From Ehretia macrophylla (taxonomy: Eukaryota; Streptophyta; Magnoliopsida; Boraginales; Ehretiaceae), in the NCBI GenBank assembly GCA_037974665.1, contig CM075767.1, forward strand, positions 88,252,644 to 88,316,643: a stretch of 64,000 bases of DNA, read 5' to 3'. Positions 36,339 through 47,825 of this stretch are shown here, in pieces. Position numbers and translations under genes: made by a program. How positions within the stretch are numbered: position 1 is the first letter of the stretch; each line of letters starts with the position of its first letter. Below the pieces are notes generated by a model that saw only the letters and a list, made by a program, of their open reading frames with translations, made no database searches and was not told the DNA's origin.

Positions 36339-36459
36339 AGGTACGATCATACCAGCACTATTGCACCAGATCACATCAAAACTCTGAAGTTAAGCGTGCT
36401 TGGGCTAGAGTAGTACTACGATTGGTGACCCCCCTAGGAAGTCCTCGTGTTGCACACAC
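36339..36459 (+). rRNA. 5S rRNA: 5S rRNA gene 5S-55 (CGATTGG subfamily, 1-nt insertion)
   Basis: 121 nt, the most altered full-length copy: G1A, G5A, A23T, G30A, C35A, G41A, C47T, G68T, G81C, G85T, extra C, G97A, C117A, C119A. Exactly 10,010 bp after 5S-40. Confidence 0.87.
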
Positions 36460-37016
36460 TTTTCAATTTTTTTTGCCCTTGTTAGGGTTGCCAAGATGCT
36501 TTATCCACCAAATCTCTATTACCGAATCCCATGGAACATTGGGCAAGACAACTTCACATCACGTAGAGGCCGGGCCCGCAAACCGAGGGCATAGGGTTTG
36601 TGACTAGGTCTCCGTCGCTCCGGTGCCCATAGCTTTTGATCCGTAAGGAGTTACGCGGCGCACACCATACCGCTGGAAACCCCTCTGAGAGCTCTACGAC
36701 GGGGGCAGCCAGGTTGCTCGCTTTGCCCATTTTTAGAGCCCAAAATTGAAAGTTTTCATTAGTTTCAGTCCACTTTTCCTCTTTTGCTCTGTTTTTCTGT
36801 CCTGGATCGTACGTCGTGAGCAGTTAAAAGGACGACAACCTGACTCACGGGGCATCAGAGGGCCCTACAACGTGTCGATATCACGTCTTACGAGGATGCT
36901 GCATTGTTGAAGCGGATGGGTTGTCGTTATGCCAATTGGGCCTTTTGAATGGGCCATCTCTCTAGGCTGGCATTGTGAACCATTAACACATATAGGAATT
37001 GTGCTCTCAACATGAT

Positions 37017-37136
37017 GGGTGCGATCATACCAGCACTAATGCAACAGATCCCATCAGAACTCTGAAGTTAAGCGTGCTTGGGCGAGAGTAGTACTAGGAT
37101 GGGTGACCCCCTGGGAAGTCCTCGTGTTGCACCCCC
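37017..37136 (+). rRNA. 5S rRNA: 5S rRNA gene 5S-56 (near consensus)
   Basis: Only C28A, G30A, C47T. Box A, intermediate element and box C match consensus, as does the -28 box. One of the better candidates for an expressible copy. Confidence 0.95.
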
Positions 37137-37691
37137 TTTTCAATTTTTTTTGCACTGGTTAGGGTTGCCAAGATACTTTATCCACCAAATCTCTATTACC
37201 AAATCCCACGAGACATTGGGCAAGACAACTTCGCTTCACGTAGAGGCCGGGCTCGCAAACCGAGGGCATAGGGTTTGTGACCAAGTTTCTGTCGCTCCGG
37301 TAACCATAACTTTTGAACCATAATGAGTTATGCGGCGCACAGCATACCGTTGCAAATCTCTCCGAGAGATCTACGACGAGGCAGCGAGCTTGCGTGCTGT
37401 GCCCTTTTTGGAGCCCAAAATCGAACGTTTTCATCAGTTTCAGGCCACTTTTCTTCTTTTACCCTATTTTTCCATCCCGAATCGTACGTCGTGAGCAATT
37501 AAAAGGACGACAATCTGACTCGTGGTACATCAGAGGACCCTACAATGTGTCGATATCACGTCTTGCGAGGATGCTGCATTGTTGAAGATGATGGGTTGTC
37601 ATTAAGCCCATTGAGCCTTTTGAATAGGCCATCTCTCTATGCTGGCATTGTGAACCGTTAACACAGAAATGAATTTTGCCCTCAACATGAC

Positions 37692-37811
37692 GGGTGCGAT
37701 CATACTACCACGAATGGACCATATCCCATCAGAACTCAGAAGTTAAGCGTGCTTGGGCAAGAGTAGTACTAGGACAGTTGACTCCCTGCGAAGTCCTCGT
37801 GTTGCACCCCC
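37692..37811 (+). rRNA. 5S rRNA: 5S rRNA gene 5S-57
   Basis: Full length but degenerate: C15T, G17C, T21G, C26G, G30A, G31T, C47A, G68A, T84C, G85A, G87T, C92T, G98C. Box C reads GGACAGTTGA and the -28 box CAGAAA. Very likely a silent pseudogene. Confidence 0.87.
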
Positions 37812-38366
37812 TTTTCTATTTTTTTTGCCCTGGTTAGGGTTGCCAAGATACTTTATCCACCAAATCTCTATTTCCGATTCCCACAGAACATTGGGCAAGA
37901 CAACTTCGCTTCACGTAGAGGCCGGGCCCGCAAACTGAGGGCGTAGGGTTTGTGACCAGATTTCTGTCGCTCCTGTAACCATAACTTTTGATCCGTAAGG
38001 AGTTACGCGGTGCACATCATACCGTTGCAATGTTCTCTAAGAGCTCTATGACGGGGGAAGCGAGCTTGCTAGCTGTGCCCTTTTTGGAACCCAAAATCAA
38101 ACGTTTTCATCAGTTTCGGGCCACTTTTCTTGTTTTACCCTATTTTTTCATCCCGGATCGTACGTCGTGAGCTGTTAAAAGGATGACAACCTAACTCGCG
38201 AAACATCTGTGGGCCCTACAACTTATTGATATCACGTCTTTCGAGGATGCTGCGTTGTTGAAGCGGATGGGTTGTCGTTAAGCATATTGAGCCTTTTGAA
38301 TAGGCCATCTCTCTAGGCTGGCATGTGAACCGTTAACACATATAGGAATTGTGCCCTCAACATGAC

Positions 38367-38486
38367 GGGTGCAATCATACCAGCACTAATGCACCAGATC
38401 CCATCAGAACTCCAAAGTTAAGCGTTCTTGGGCGAGAGTGGTACTAGGATAAGTGACCCCCAGGGTAGTCCTCGTGTTGCACCCCC
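38367..38486 (+). rRNA. 5S rRNA: 5S rRNA gene 5S-58 (GATAAG subfamily)
   Basis: Full length. Changes G7A, G30A, G48A, G60T, A74G, G85A, G86A, T96A, A100T. G60T in box A. Nearly the same as its neighbour 5S-59, a one-unit duplication. Confidence 0.9.
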
Positions 38487-39041
38487 TTTTCAATTTTTTT
38501 TGCCCTGGTTAGGGTTGCCAAGATACTTTATCCACCTAATCTCTATTACCGAATCCCACGGAACATTGGGCAAGACAACTTCGCTTCACGTAGAGGCCGG
38601 GCCCGCAAACAGAGGGAGCAGGGTTTGTGACCATATTTCTGTCGCTCCGGTAACCATAACTTTTGATTCGTAAGGAGTTACGCGGCGCACATCATACCGT
38701 TGCAATGTTCTCTAAGAGCTCTATGACGGGGGCAACGAGCTTGCTAGCTGTGCCCTTTTTGGAGCCCAAAATCGAACGTTTTCATTAGTTTCAGGCCACT
38801 TTTCTTCTTTTATCCTATTTTTTCATCCCGGATCGTACGTCGTGAGCTGTTAAAAGGATGACAACCTGACTTGCGAAACATCTGAGGGCCCTACAACTTG
38901 TTGATATCACATCTTTCGAGGATGCTGCGTTGTTGAAGCGGATGGGTTGTCGTTAAGCATATTGAGCCTTTTGAATGGGCCATCTCTCTAGGCTGGCATG
39001 TGAACTGTTAACACATATAGGAATTGTGCCCTCAACATGAC

Positions 39042-39161
39042 GGGTGCAATCATACCAGCACTAATGCACCAGATCCCATCAGAACTCCAAAGTTAAGCGT
39101 TCTTGGGCGAGAGTGGTACTAGGATAAGTGACCCCCTGGGAAGTCCTCGTGTTGCACCTCC
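39042..39161 (+). rRNA. 5S rRNA: 5S rRNA gene 5S-59 (GATAAG subfamily)
   Basis: Full length. Changes G7A, G30A, G48A, G60T, A74G, G85A, G86A, C118T. Shares G48A, G60T and A74G with 5S-58 but keeps the consensus CTGGGAAG. Confidence 0.9.
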
Positions 39162-39716
39162 TTTTCAATTTTTTTTGCCCTGGTTAGGGTTGCCAAGATA
39201 CTTTATCCACCAAATCTCTATTACCAAATCCCACGGAACATTGGGCAAGACAACTTCGCTTCATGTAGAGGCCGGGCCCGCAAATCGAGGGAGTAGGGTT
39301 TGTGACCAGATTTCTGTCGCTCCGGTAACCATAACTTTTGATCCGTAAGGAGTTACGCGGCGCACATCATACCGTTGCAATGTTCTCTAAGAGCTCTATG
39401 ACGGGGGCAGCGAGCTTGCTAGCTGTGTCCTTTTTGAGCCCAAAATCGAACGTTTTCATCAGTTTCAGGCCACTTTTCTTCTTTTACCCTATTTTTTCAT
39501 CCCGGATCGTACGTCGTGAGTTGTTAAAAGGATGACAACCTGACTTGCGGAACATCTGAGGGCCCTACAACTTGTTGATATCACATCTTTCGAGGATGCT
39601 GCGTTGTTGAAGAGGATGGGTTGTCGTTAAGCATATTGAGCCTTTTGAATGGGCCATCTCTCTAGGCTGGCACTGTGAACCGTTAACACATATAGGAATT
39701 GTGCCCTCAACATGAT

Positions 39717-39836
39717 GGGTGCAATCATACCAGCACTAATGCACCAGATCCCATCAGAACTCCGAAGTTAAGCGTGCTTGGGCAAGAGTAGTACTTGGAT
39801 AAGCGACCCCCTGGGTAGTCCTCGTGTTGCACCCCA
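39717..39836 (+). rRNA. 5S rRNA: 5S rRNA gene 5S-60 (GATAAG subfamily)
   Basis: Full length. Changes G7A, G30A, G68A, A80T, G85A, G86A, T88C, A100T, C120A. Same box C as 5S-39, but its spacer (GTACGTCCTGAGC, GTCGTGCGAGGATGCTACG) matches that after 5S-34. Confidence 0.9.
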
Positions 39837-40392
39837 TTTTCAATTTTTTTTGCCCTGGTTAGGGTTGCCAAGATACTTTATCCAACAAATCTCTATTACC
39901 AAATCCCACGGAACATTGGGCAAGACAACTTCGCTTCACGTAGAGGCCGAGCCAACAAACCGAGGGCGTAGGGTTTGTGACCAGGTCTCCGTCGCTCCGG
40001 TGCCCAAAACTTTTGATCCGTAAAGAGTTTCATGGCGCACAGCATACCGTTTCAAAGCTCTTTGAGAGCTCTACGACAGGGGCAGCGAGCTTGCTAGCTG
40101 TGCCCTTTTTGGAGCCTAAAATCGAACGTTTTCATCAGTTTTAGGCCAGTTTTCTTCTTTTACCCTATTTTTTCGTGCCGGATCGTACGTCCTGAGCTGT
40201 TAAAAGGACGACAACCTGACTCGCGGTACATCTGAGGGCCCTACAACTTGTCGATATCACGTCGTGCGAGGATGCTACGTTGTTGAAGCGGATGGGGTGT
40301 CGTTAAGAGCATTGAGCGTGTTGAATGGGCTATCTCTCAAGGCTGGTACTGGTAACCGTTAACACATATAGGAATTGCGCCGTCAACATGAC

Positions 40393-40512
40393 GGGTGCGA
40401 TCATACCAGCACTAATGCACCAGATCCCATCAGAACTCCGAAGTTAAGCGTTCATGGGCGAGAGTAGTACTAGGATGGGTGACCTCCTGGGAAGTCCTCG
40501 TGTCGCACCCTC
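40393..40512 (+). rRNA. 5S rRNA: 5S rRNA gene 5S-61 (CCTCC subfamily)
   Basis: Full length. Changes G30A, G60T, T62A, C93T, T112C, C119T. Box A is altered at 60 and 62. Relative of 5S-35. Confidence 0.91.
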
Positions 40513-41068
40513 TTTTCAATTTTTTTTGCCCTGGTTATGGTTGCCAAGATAATTTATCCACCTAATCTCTTTTACCGAATCACACGGAACATTGGGCAAG
40601 ACAACTTCGCTTCACGTAGAGGCCGGGCCCACAAACCGAGGGCGTAAGGTTTGTGAACAGGTCTCTGTCGCTCCGGTGCCCATAACTTTTGATCTGCAAG
40701 GAGTTACGCGGTGCACATCATACCGTTGCAAAGCTCTCTAAGAGCTCTACGACGAGGGTAGCGAGCTTGCTCGCTGTGCCCTTTTTGGAGCACAAAATCG
40801 AACATTTTCATCAGTTTCAGGCCACTTTTCTTGATTTGCCCTGTTTTTCTATCCCGGATCGTACGTCGTGAGCTGTTAAAAGGACGACAACCTGACTCAC
40901 GGTACATCTGAGGGCCCTACAATGTGTTGATATCACGTTTTGCGAGGATACTGTGTTGTTGAGGCGGATGGGTTGCCGTTAAGCCCATTGATCCTTTTGA
41001 ATGGGCCATCTCTCTAGGCTGGCACTGTGAACCGTTAACACATATAGGAATTGTGCCCTCAACATGAC

Positions 41069-41189
41069 GAGTACGATCATACCAGCACAAATGCACCGGA
41101 TCCCATCAAAACTCCGAAGTTAAGCGTGCTTGGGCTAGAGTAGTACTACGGTTGGTGACCCCCCTGGGAAGTCCTCGTGTTGCATACCT
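41069..41189 (+). rRNA. 5S rRNA: 5S rRNA gene 5S-62 (CGATTGG subfamily, 1-nt insertion)
   Basis: 121 nt. Changes G2A, G5A, T21A, G41A, G68T, G81C, A83G, G85T, extra C, C116T, C117A, C120T. 14,740 bp after 5S-40. Terminator weakened to ATTTC plus four T. Confidence 0.88.
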
Positions 41190-41746
41190 TTTTCAATTTC
41201 TTTTGCCCTTGTTAGGGTTGCCAAGATGCTTTATTGACCAAATCTCTATTACCGAATCCGACGGAACATTGGGCAAGACAACTTCCTTTCACGTAGAGGC
41301 TGGGCCCGCAAACCGAGGGCATAGGGTTTGTGACTAGGTCTCCGTCGCTCCGATGCCCATAACTTTTGATCCGTAAGGAGTTAAGCGGCGCACACCATAC
41401 CGTTGCAAACCTCTCTGAGAGCTCTACGACGGGGGTAGCGAGCTTGCTCGCTGTGCCCATTTTTGAAGCCCAAAATCGAACGTTTTCATCAGTTTCAAGC
41501 CACTTTTCTTCATTTGCTCTATTTTTCAGTCCTGGATCGTACGTCGTGAGCAGTTAAAGGGACGACAACCTAACTCACGGTACATCAGAGGGCCCTACAA
41601 TGTGTCAATATCACGTCTTACAAGGATGCTGCGTTGTTGAAGCGGATGGGTTGTCGTTATGCCAATTGGGCCTTTTGAATGGGCCATCTCTCTAGTCTGG
41701 CATTGGGAACCATTAACACATATAGGAATTGTGCTCTCAACATGAC

Positions 41747-41866
41747 GGGTGCGATCATACCAGCACTAATGCAACAGATCCCATCAGAACTCTGAAGTTA
41801 AGCGTGCTTGGGCGAAAGTAGTACTAGGATGGGTGACCCCCTCGGACCTCCTCGTGTTGCACCCCC
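41747..41866 (+). rRNA. 5S rRNA: 5S rRNA gene 5S-63
   Basis: Full length. Changes C28A, G30A, C47T, G70A, G97C, A101C, G102C. Terminator TTTAAAA, five T, then CTTGC. Spacer has GGTTACGCATGCC in place of the first telo-like motif. Confidence 0.91.
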
Positions 41867-42422
41867 TTTAAAATTTTTCTTGCACTGGTTACGCATGCCA
41901 AGATACTTTATCCACCAAATCTCTATTACCGAATCCCACAGAACATTAGGCAAGACAACTTCGCTTCACGTAGAGGCCGGGCCAGCAAACCGAGGGCGTA
42001 GGGTTTGTGACCAGGTTTCTGTCGCTCCGGTAACCACAACTTTTGATCCGTAAGGATTTACGCGGTGCACATCATACCGTTGCAAAGCTCTCTGAGAGAG
42101 CTATGACGGGGGCAGCGAGCTTGCTCGCTTTGCCCTTTTTGGAGCCCAAAATCGAAAGTTTTCATCAGTTTCAGGCCAATTTTCTTCTTTTGCTCTATTT
42201 TTCCGTCCCGGATCATACATCGTGAGCAGTTAAAAGGACGACAACCTGACTCGTGGTACATCAGAGGGCCCTACAATGTGTCGATATCATGTCTTGCGAG
42301 GATGCTGCGTTGTTGAAGCGGATGGGTTGTCATTAAGCCCATTGAGCCTTTTGAATGCGCCATCTCTCTAGGCTGGCATTGTGAACCGTTAACACATAAA
42401 GGAATTGTGCCCTCAGCATGAT

Positions 42423-42542
42423 GTGTGTGATCATACTAGTACTAATGCACCAGATCCCATCAGAACTCCGAAGTTAAGCGTGCTTGGGCAAGAGTAGTAC
42501 TAGGATAGGTGACCCCTTGGAAAGTCCTCGTGTTGCACCCCG
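42423..42542 (+). rRNA. 5S rRNA: 5S rRNA gene 5S-64
   Basis: Full length. Changes G2T, C6T, C15T, C18T, G30A, G68A, G85A, C95T, G99A, C120G. The -28 box is CATAAA. Counterpart of 5S-42. Confidence 0.89.
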
Positions 42543-43099
42543 TTTTCAATTTTTTTTGCCCTGGTTAGGGTTGCCAAGATACTTTATCCACCAAATCTCT
42601 ATTACCGAATCCCACGGAACATTGGGCAAGACAACTTCGCTTCACGTAGAGGCCGGGCCAGCAAACCGAGGCCGTAGGGTTTGTGACCAGGTCTCTGTCG
42701 CTCCGGTGCCCATAACTTTTGATCCGTAAGGAGTTTCGCGCCGCACAGCATACCGTTTCAAAGGTCTCTGAGAGCTCTACGACGGGGGCATCCAGCTTGC
42801 TCGCTGTGCCCATTTTTGGAGCCCAAAATCGAACGTTTTCATCAATTTCAGGCCACTTTTCTTCTTTTGCTCTGTTTTTCTGTCCCGGATCGTACGTCGT
42901 GAGTTGTTAAAAGGACAACAACATGACTCGCGGGACATCAGAGGGCCCTAAAATGTGTCGACATCACGTCTTTCAAGGATGTTGCGTTGTTGAAGCGGAT
43001 GGGTTGTCGTTAAGCCCATTGGGCCTTTTGAATAGGCCATCTCTCTAGGCTGGCACAGTGAACCGTTAACACATATATGAATTGTGCCCTCAACAAGAC

Positions 43100-43219
43100 G
43101 GGTGCGATCATACCAGTACTAATGCACCGGATCCCATCAGAACTCCGAATTTAAGCGTGCTTGGGCGAGAGTAGTACTAGGATGGGTGACCCCCTGGGAA
43201 GTCCTCCTGTTGCACCCCC
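43100..43219 (+). rRNA. 5S rRNA: 5S rRNA gene 5S-65 (near consensus, short 542-bp unit)
   Basis: Only C18T, G51T, G108C; G51T is in box A. Counterpart of 5S-43 and carries the same 134-bp spacer deletion downstream. Confidence 0.95.
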
Positions 43220-43588
43220 TTTTCAATTTTTTTTGCTCTGGTTAGGGTTGCCAAGATAATTTATCCACCAAATCTCTATTACCAAATCCCACGAAACATT
43301 GGGAAAGACAACTTCCCTTCACGTAGAGCCCGGGCTAGCAAACCGAGGGCGTAGGGTTTGTGACCAGGTCTCCGTCGCTCCGGTGCCCATAAATTTTGAG
43401 CCGTAAGGAGTTACGCGACGCACAGCATACCGTTGTAAAGCTCCCTGAGAGCTCTACGACGGGGGCAGCCAGCTTGCTCGCTGTGCCCATTTTTGAAGCC
43501 CAAAATTGAACATTTTCATCAATTTTCGGCCACTTTTCTTCATTTGCTCTGTTTTTCGGTCCCGGATCGTACGTAGTGAGTTGTTAAA

Positions 43589-43594
43589 AGGATG
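43589..43594 (+). other. Same deletion junction in spacer of 5S-65
   Basis: Identical join at AGGATG, 14,741 bp from the first. Surrounding spacer variants (GTACGTAGTGAG, CATCAATTTTCGGCC) also match, so this is one event that was later copied with its block. Confidence 0.88.
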
Positions 43595-43641
43595 GCACTA
43601 TGAACCGTTAACACGCATAAGAATTGTGCCCTCAACATGAC

Positions 43642-43761
43642 GGGTGCGATCATACCAGCACTAATGCATTGGATCCTATCAGAACTCCGAAGTTAAGTGT
43701 GCTTGGACGAGAGTAGTACTAGGATGGGTGACCCCCTTGGAAGTCCTCGTGCTGCACCCCC
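43642..43761 (+). rRNA. 5S rRNA: 5S rRNA gene 5S-66
   Basis: Full length. Changes C28T, C29T, C36T, C57T, G66A, G97T, T111C. The -28 box is CGCATA; the 53 bases directly upstream equal those upstream of 5S-80. Confidence 0.91.
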
Positions 43762-44317
43762 TTTTCAATTTTTTTTGCCCTGGTTAGGGTTGCCAAGATA
43801 CTTTATCCACCAAATCTCTATTACCAAATCCCACAAAACATTGGGCAAGACAACTTCGCTTCACGTAGAGGCCGGGCCCGCAAACCGGGGGCATAGGGTT
43901 TGTGACCAGGTTGCTGTCGCTCCGGTAACCATAGCTTTTGATCCGTAAGGAGTTATGTGGTGCACAACATACCGTTGCAAAGCTCTCTGAGAGATCTACG
44001 ACGGGGGCAGCGAACTTGCTCGTTGTGCCCTTTTTGGAGCCCAAATTCGAACTTTTTAATCAGTTTTTGGCCACTTTTCTTCTTTTACCCTGTTTTTTCA
44101 TCCCGGATCGTACGTCGTGAGCTGTTAATAGGACGACAACCTGACTCGCGTTACATCAGAGGGCCCTATAATGTGTCGATATCACGTCTTGCGAGGATGC
44201 TGCATTTTTGAAGCGGATGGGTTGTCATTAAGCCCATTGAGCCTTTTGAATGGGCCATCTCTCTAGGCTGGCATTGTGAACCGTTAACACATAAAGGAAT
44301 TGTGCCCTCAACATGAC

Positions 44318-44437
44318 GGGTACGATCACACCAGCACTAATGCACCGGATCCCATCAGAACTCCGAAGTTAAGCGTGCTTGGGCGAGAGTAGTACTAGGA
44401 TGGGTGACCCCTTGGGAAGTCCTCGTGTTGCACCCAC
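44318..44437 (+). rRNA. 5S rRNA: 5S rRNA gene 5S-67
   Basis: Full length, few changes: G5A, T12C, C95T, C119A. The -28 box is CATAAA. Counterpart of 5S-45 at 14,741 bp. Confidence 0.93.
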
Positions 44438-44993
44438 TTTTCAAATTTTTTTTCCCTGGTTAGGGTTGCCTAGATACTTTATCCACCAAATCTCTATTAC
44501 CGAATCCCATGGAACATTGGGCAAGAAAACTTACTTTCACGTAGAGGCCGGGCCAGCAAACCGAGGCCGTAGGGTGTGTGACCAGGTCTCCGTCGCTCCG
44601 GTGCCCATAACTTTTGATCCGTAAGGAGTTCTGCGGCGCACAGCATACCGTTTCAAAGGTCTTTGAGAGCACTACGACGGGGGCATCCTGCTTGCTCGCT
44701 ATGCTCATTTTTAGAGCCCAAAATCGAACGTTTTCATCAATTTCAGGCCACTTTTCTTCTTTTGCTCTATTTTTCTGTACCATATCGTACGTCGTGAGCT
44801 GTTAAAAGGACAACAAATGACTCGCAAGAAATTGGAGGGCCCTAAAACGTGTCGATATCACGTCTTTCGAGGATGTTGCGTTGTTGAAGCGGATGGGTTG
44901 TCGTTAAGCCCATTGGGCCTTTTGAATAGGCCATCTCTCTAGGTTGGCACTGTGAACCGTTAGCACATATAGGAATTGTGCCCTCAATAAGAC

Positions 44994-45113
44994 GGGTGGG
45001 ATCATACCAGCACTAATGCACTGGATCCCATCAGAACTCCGAAGTTAAGCGTGCTTGTGCGAGAGTAGTACTAGGATGGGTGACCCCTTGGGAAGTCCTC
45101 GTGTTGCACCCCC
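44994..45113 (+). rRNA. 5S rRNA: 5S rRNA gene 5S-68
   Basis: Full length, few changes: C6G, C29T, G65T, C95T. C6G is shared with its counterpart 5S-46. Standard flanks. Confidence 0.93.
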
Positions 45114-45670
45114 TTTTCAATTTTTTTTGCCCTGGTTAGGGTTGCCAAGATACTTTATCCACCAAATCTCTATTACCGAATCCCACGGAACATTGGGCAA
45201 AAGAACTTCCTTTCACGTAGAGGCCGGGCCAGCAAACCGAGGGCGTAGGGTTTGTGACCAGGTCTCCGTCGCTCCGGTGCTCATAACTTTTGATCCGTAA
45301 GGAGTTACGCGATGCACAGCATACCGTTGTAAAGCTCTCTGAGAGCTCTACGACGGGGGCAGTTAGCTTGCTCGCTGTGCCCATTTTTGAAACCCAAAAT
45401 CGAACGTTTTCATCAATTTCCGGCCACTTTTCTTCTTTTGCTCTGTTTTTCCGTCACAGATCGTACGTCGTGAACTGTTAAAAGGATGACAACCTGACTC
45501 TCGGGACATCAGAGGGCCCTACAACGTGTCAATATCACATCTTGCGAGGATGCTGCATTGTTGAAGCGGATGGGTTGTCGTTAAGCCAATTGGGCCTTTT
45601 GAATGGGCCATATCTCTAGGCTGGCACTGTGAACCATTAACACATATAGGAATTGTGCCCTCGACATGAC

Positions 45671-45790
45671 GGGTGCGATCAGAGCAGCACTAATGCACCA
45701 GATCCCATCAGAACTCCGAAGTTAAGCGTGCTTGGGCGAGAGTAGTACAAGGATGGGTGACCCCCTGGGAAGTCCTCGTGTTGCACCCCC
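45671..45790 (+). rRNA. 5S rRNA: 5S rRNA gene 5S-69 (AGAGCAGC subfamily)
   Basis: Full length, few changes: T12G, C14G, G30A, T79A. Counterpart of 5S-47 and of 5S-87; the downstream spacer is very close to that after 5S-87 (TGCGGTGCGCAGC, GATCGTCCGACG). Confidence 0.93.
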
Positions 45791-46349
45791 TTTTCAATTT
45801 TTTTTGCCCAGGTTGGTGTTGCCAAAGTACTATATCCAACCAAATCTCTATTACCGAATCCCACGGAACATAGGGCAAGACAACTTCGCTTCACGTAGAG
45901 GCCGGGCCCTCAAACCGAGGGCGTAGGGTTTGTGACCAGGTCTCCGTCGCTCCGGTGCCCATAACTTTTGATCCGTAAGGAGTTATGCGGTGCGCAGCAT
46001 ACCGTTGCAAAGATCTCTGAGAGCTCTACGATGGGGGCAACCAGCTTGCTCGCTTTGCCCGTTTTTGGAGTCCAAAATCGAACGTTTTCATCAGTTTCAG
46101 TCCACTTTTCTTCTTTTGCTGTATTTTTCTGACCCGGATCGTCCGACGTGAGCTGTTAAAAGGATGACAACATGACTCGCAATACATCAGAGGGTCCTAC
46201 AACGTGTCGATATCACGTCTTTCGAGGATGCTGCGTTGGTGAAGCGGATGGGTTGTCGTTAAGCCTATTGGGCCTTTTGAATAGGCCATCTCTATAGGGC
46301 TAGCACTGTGAACCGTTACCACATATAGGAATTTTGCCCTCAACATGAC

Positions 46350-46469
46350 GGGTGCGATCATACCAGCACTAATGCACCGGATCCCATCAGAAGTCCGAAG
46401 TTAAGCGTGCTTGGGCGAGAGTAGTATTAGGATGGGTGACCCTTTGGGAAGTCCTCGTGATGCACCCCT
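46350..46469 (+). rRNA. 5S rRNA: 5S rRNA gene 5S-70
   Basis: Full length. Changes C44G, C78T, C94T, C95T, T111A, C120T. Boxes A and C cores intact. Standard flanks. Confidence 0.92.
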
Positions 46470-47026
46470 TTTTCAATTTTTTTTGCCCTGGTTAGGGTTT
46501 CCAAGATACTTTATCCACTAAATCTCTATTACCGAATCCCACGGAACATTGGGCAAGACAACTTCGCTTGACGTAGATGCTGGGCCCGCAAACCGAGGGC
46601 GTAGGGTTTGTGACCAGGTCTCCGTCGCTCCGGTGTCCATAACTTTGGATCCGTAAGGAGTTACGCAGGACACAGCATACCGTTGCAAAGGTCTCTGAGA
46701 ACTCTACGAAGGGGGCAGCCAGCTTGCTCGTTGTGCCAATTTTTGGAGCCCAAAATCGAATGTTTTCATCAGTTTCAGTCCACTTTTCTTGTTTTGCCCT
46801 ATTTTTCTGTCCCGGATCGTACGTCGTGAGCTGTTAAATGGACGACAACCTGACTCACGGTACATCAGAGGGCCCTACAACGTGTCGATATCACTTCTAG
46901 CGAGGATGCTGCGTTGTTGAAGCGGATGGGTTGTCGTTAAGCCCATTGGGCCTTTTGAATGGGCCATCTCTCTAGGCTGGCACTGTGAACCATTAACACA
47001 TATAGGAATTGTGCCATCTGCATGAC

Positions 47027-47146
47027 GGGTTCGATCATACCAGCACTAATGCACTGGATCCCATCAGAACTTCGAAGTTAAATGTGCTTGGACGAGAGTA
47101 GTACTAGGATGGTTGACCCCCAGGGAAGTCCTCGTGTTGCACCCCT
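47027..47146 (+). rRNA. 5S rRNA: 5S rRNA gene 5S-71
   Basis: Full length. Changes G5T, C29T, C46T, G56A, C57T, G66A, G87T, T96A, C120T. Two changes in box A. Standard flanks. Confidence 0.9.
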
Positions 47147-47705
47147 TTTTCAATTTTTTTTGCCCTGGTTAGGGTTTCCAAGATACTTTATCCACTAAAT
47201 CTCTATTACCGAATCCCACGGAACATTGGGCAAGACAACATCATTACACGTAGAGGCCGGCCCAGCAAACCGAGGGCGTAGGGTTTGTGACCAGGTCTCC
47301 GTCGCTCCGGTGCCCATAACTTTTGGTCCGTAAGTAGTTACGCAACGCACAGCATACCGTTGCAAAGCTCTCTGAGAGCTCTACGATGGGGGCAGCCAGC
47401 TTGCTCGTTGTGCCCCTTTTTGAAGCCCAAAACCGAACGTTTTCATCAGTTTTAGTCCACTTTTCTTCTGTTTCTCTGTTTTTTCATCCCGGATCGTACG
47501 TCGTGAGCTGTTAAAAGGACGACAACTTGACTCGCCGGACATCAGAGGGCCCTACAACGTTTTGATATCACATCTTGCGAGGATGCTGCGTTGTTGAAGC
47601 GAATGGGTTGTCGTTAATACCATTAGGCCTTTTGAATGGGCCATCTCTCTAGGCTGGCACTCTATGAACCGTTAACACATATAGGAATTGTGCCCTCAAA
47701 ATGAC

Positions 47706-47825
47706 GGGTGTGATCATACCAGCACTAATGCACCGGATCCCATCAGAACTTCGAAGTTAAGCATGCTTGGGCGAGGGTTGTACTAGGATGGGTGACCCCT
47801 TGGGAAGTCCTCGTATTGCACCCCA
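47706..47825 (+). rRNA. 5S rRNA: 5S rRNA gene 5S-72
   Basis: Full length. Changes C6T, C46T, G58A, A71G, A74T, C95T, G110A, C120A. Its spacer (AACCACCAAATC, GTAGTGGCTGGGCC, GCCGTATGG) recurs after 5S-89. Confidence 0.9.
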
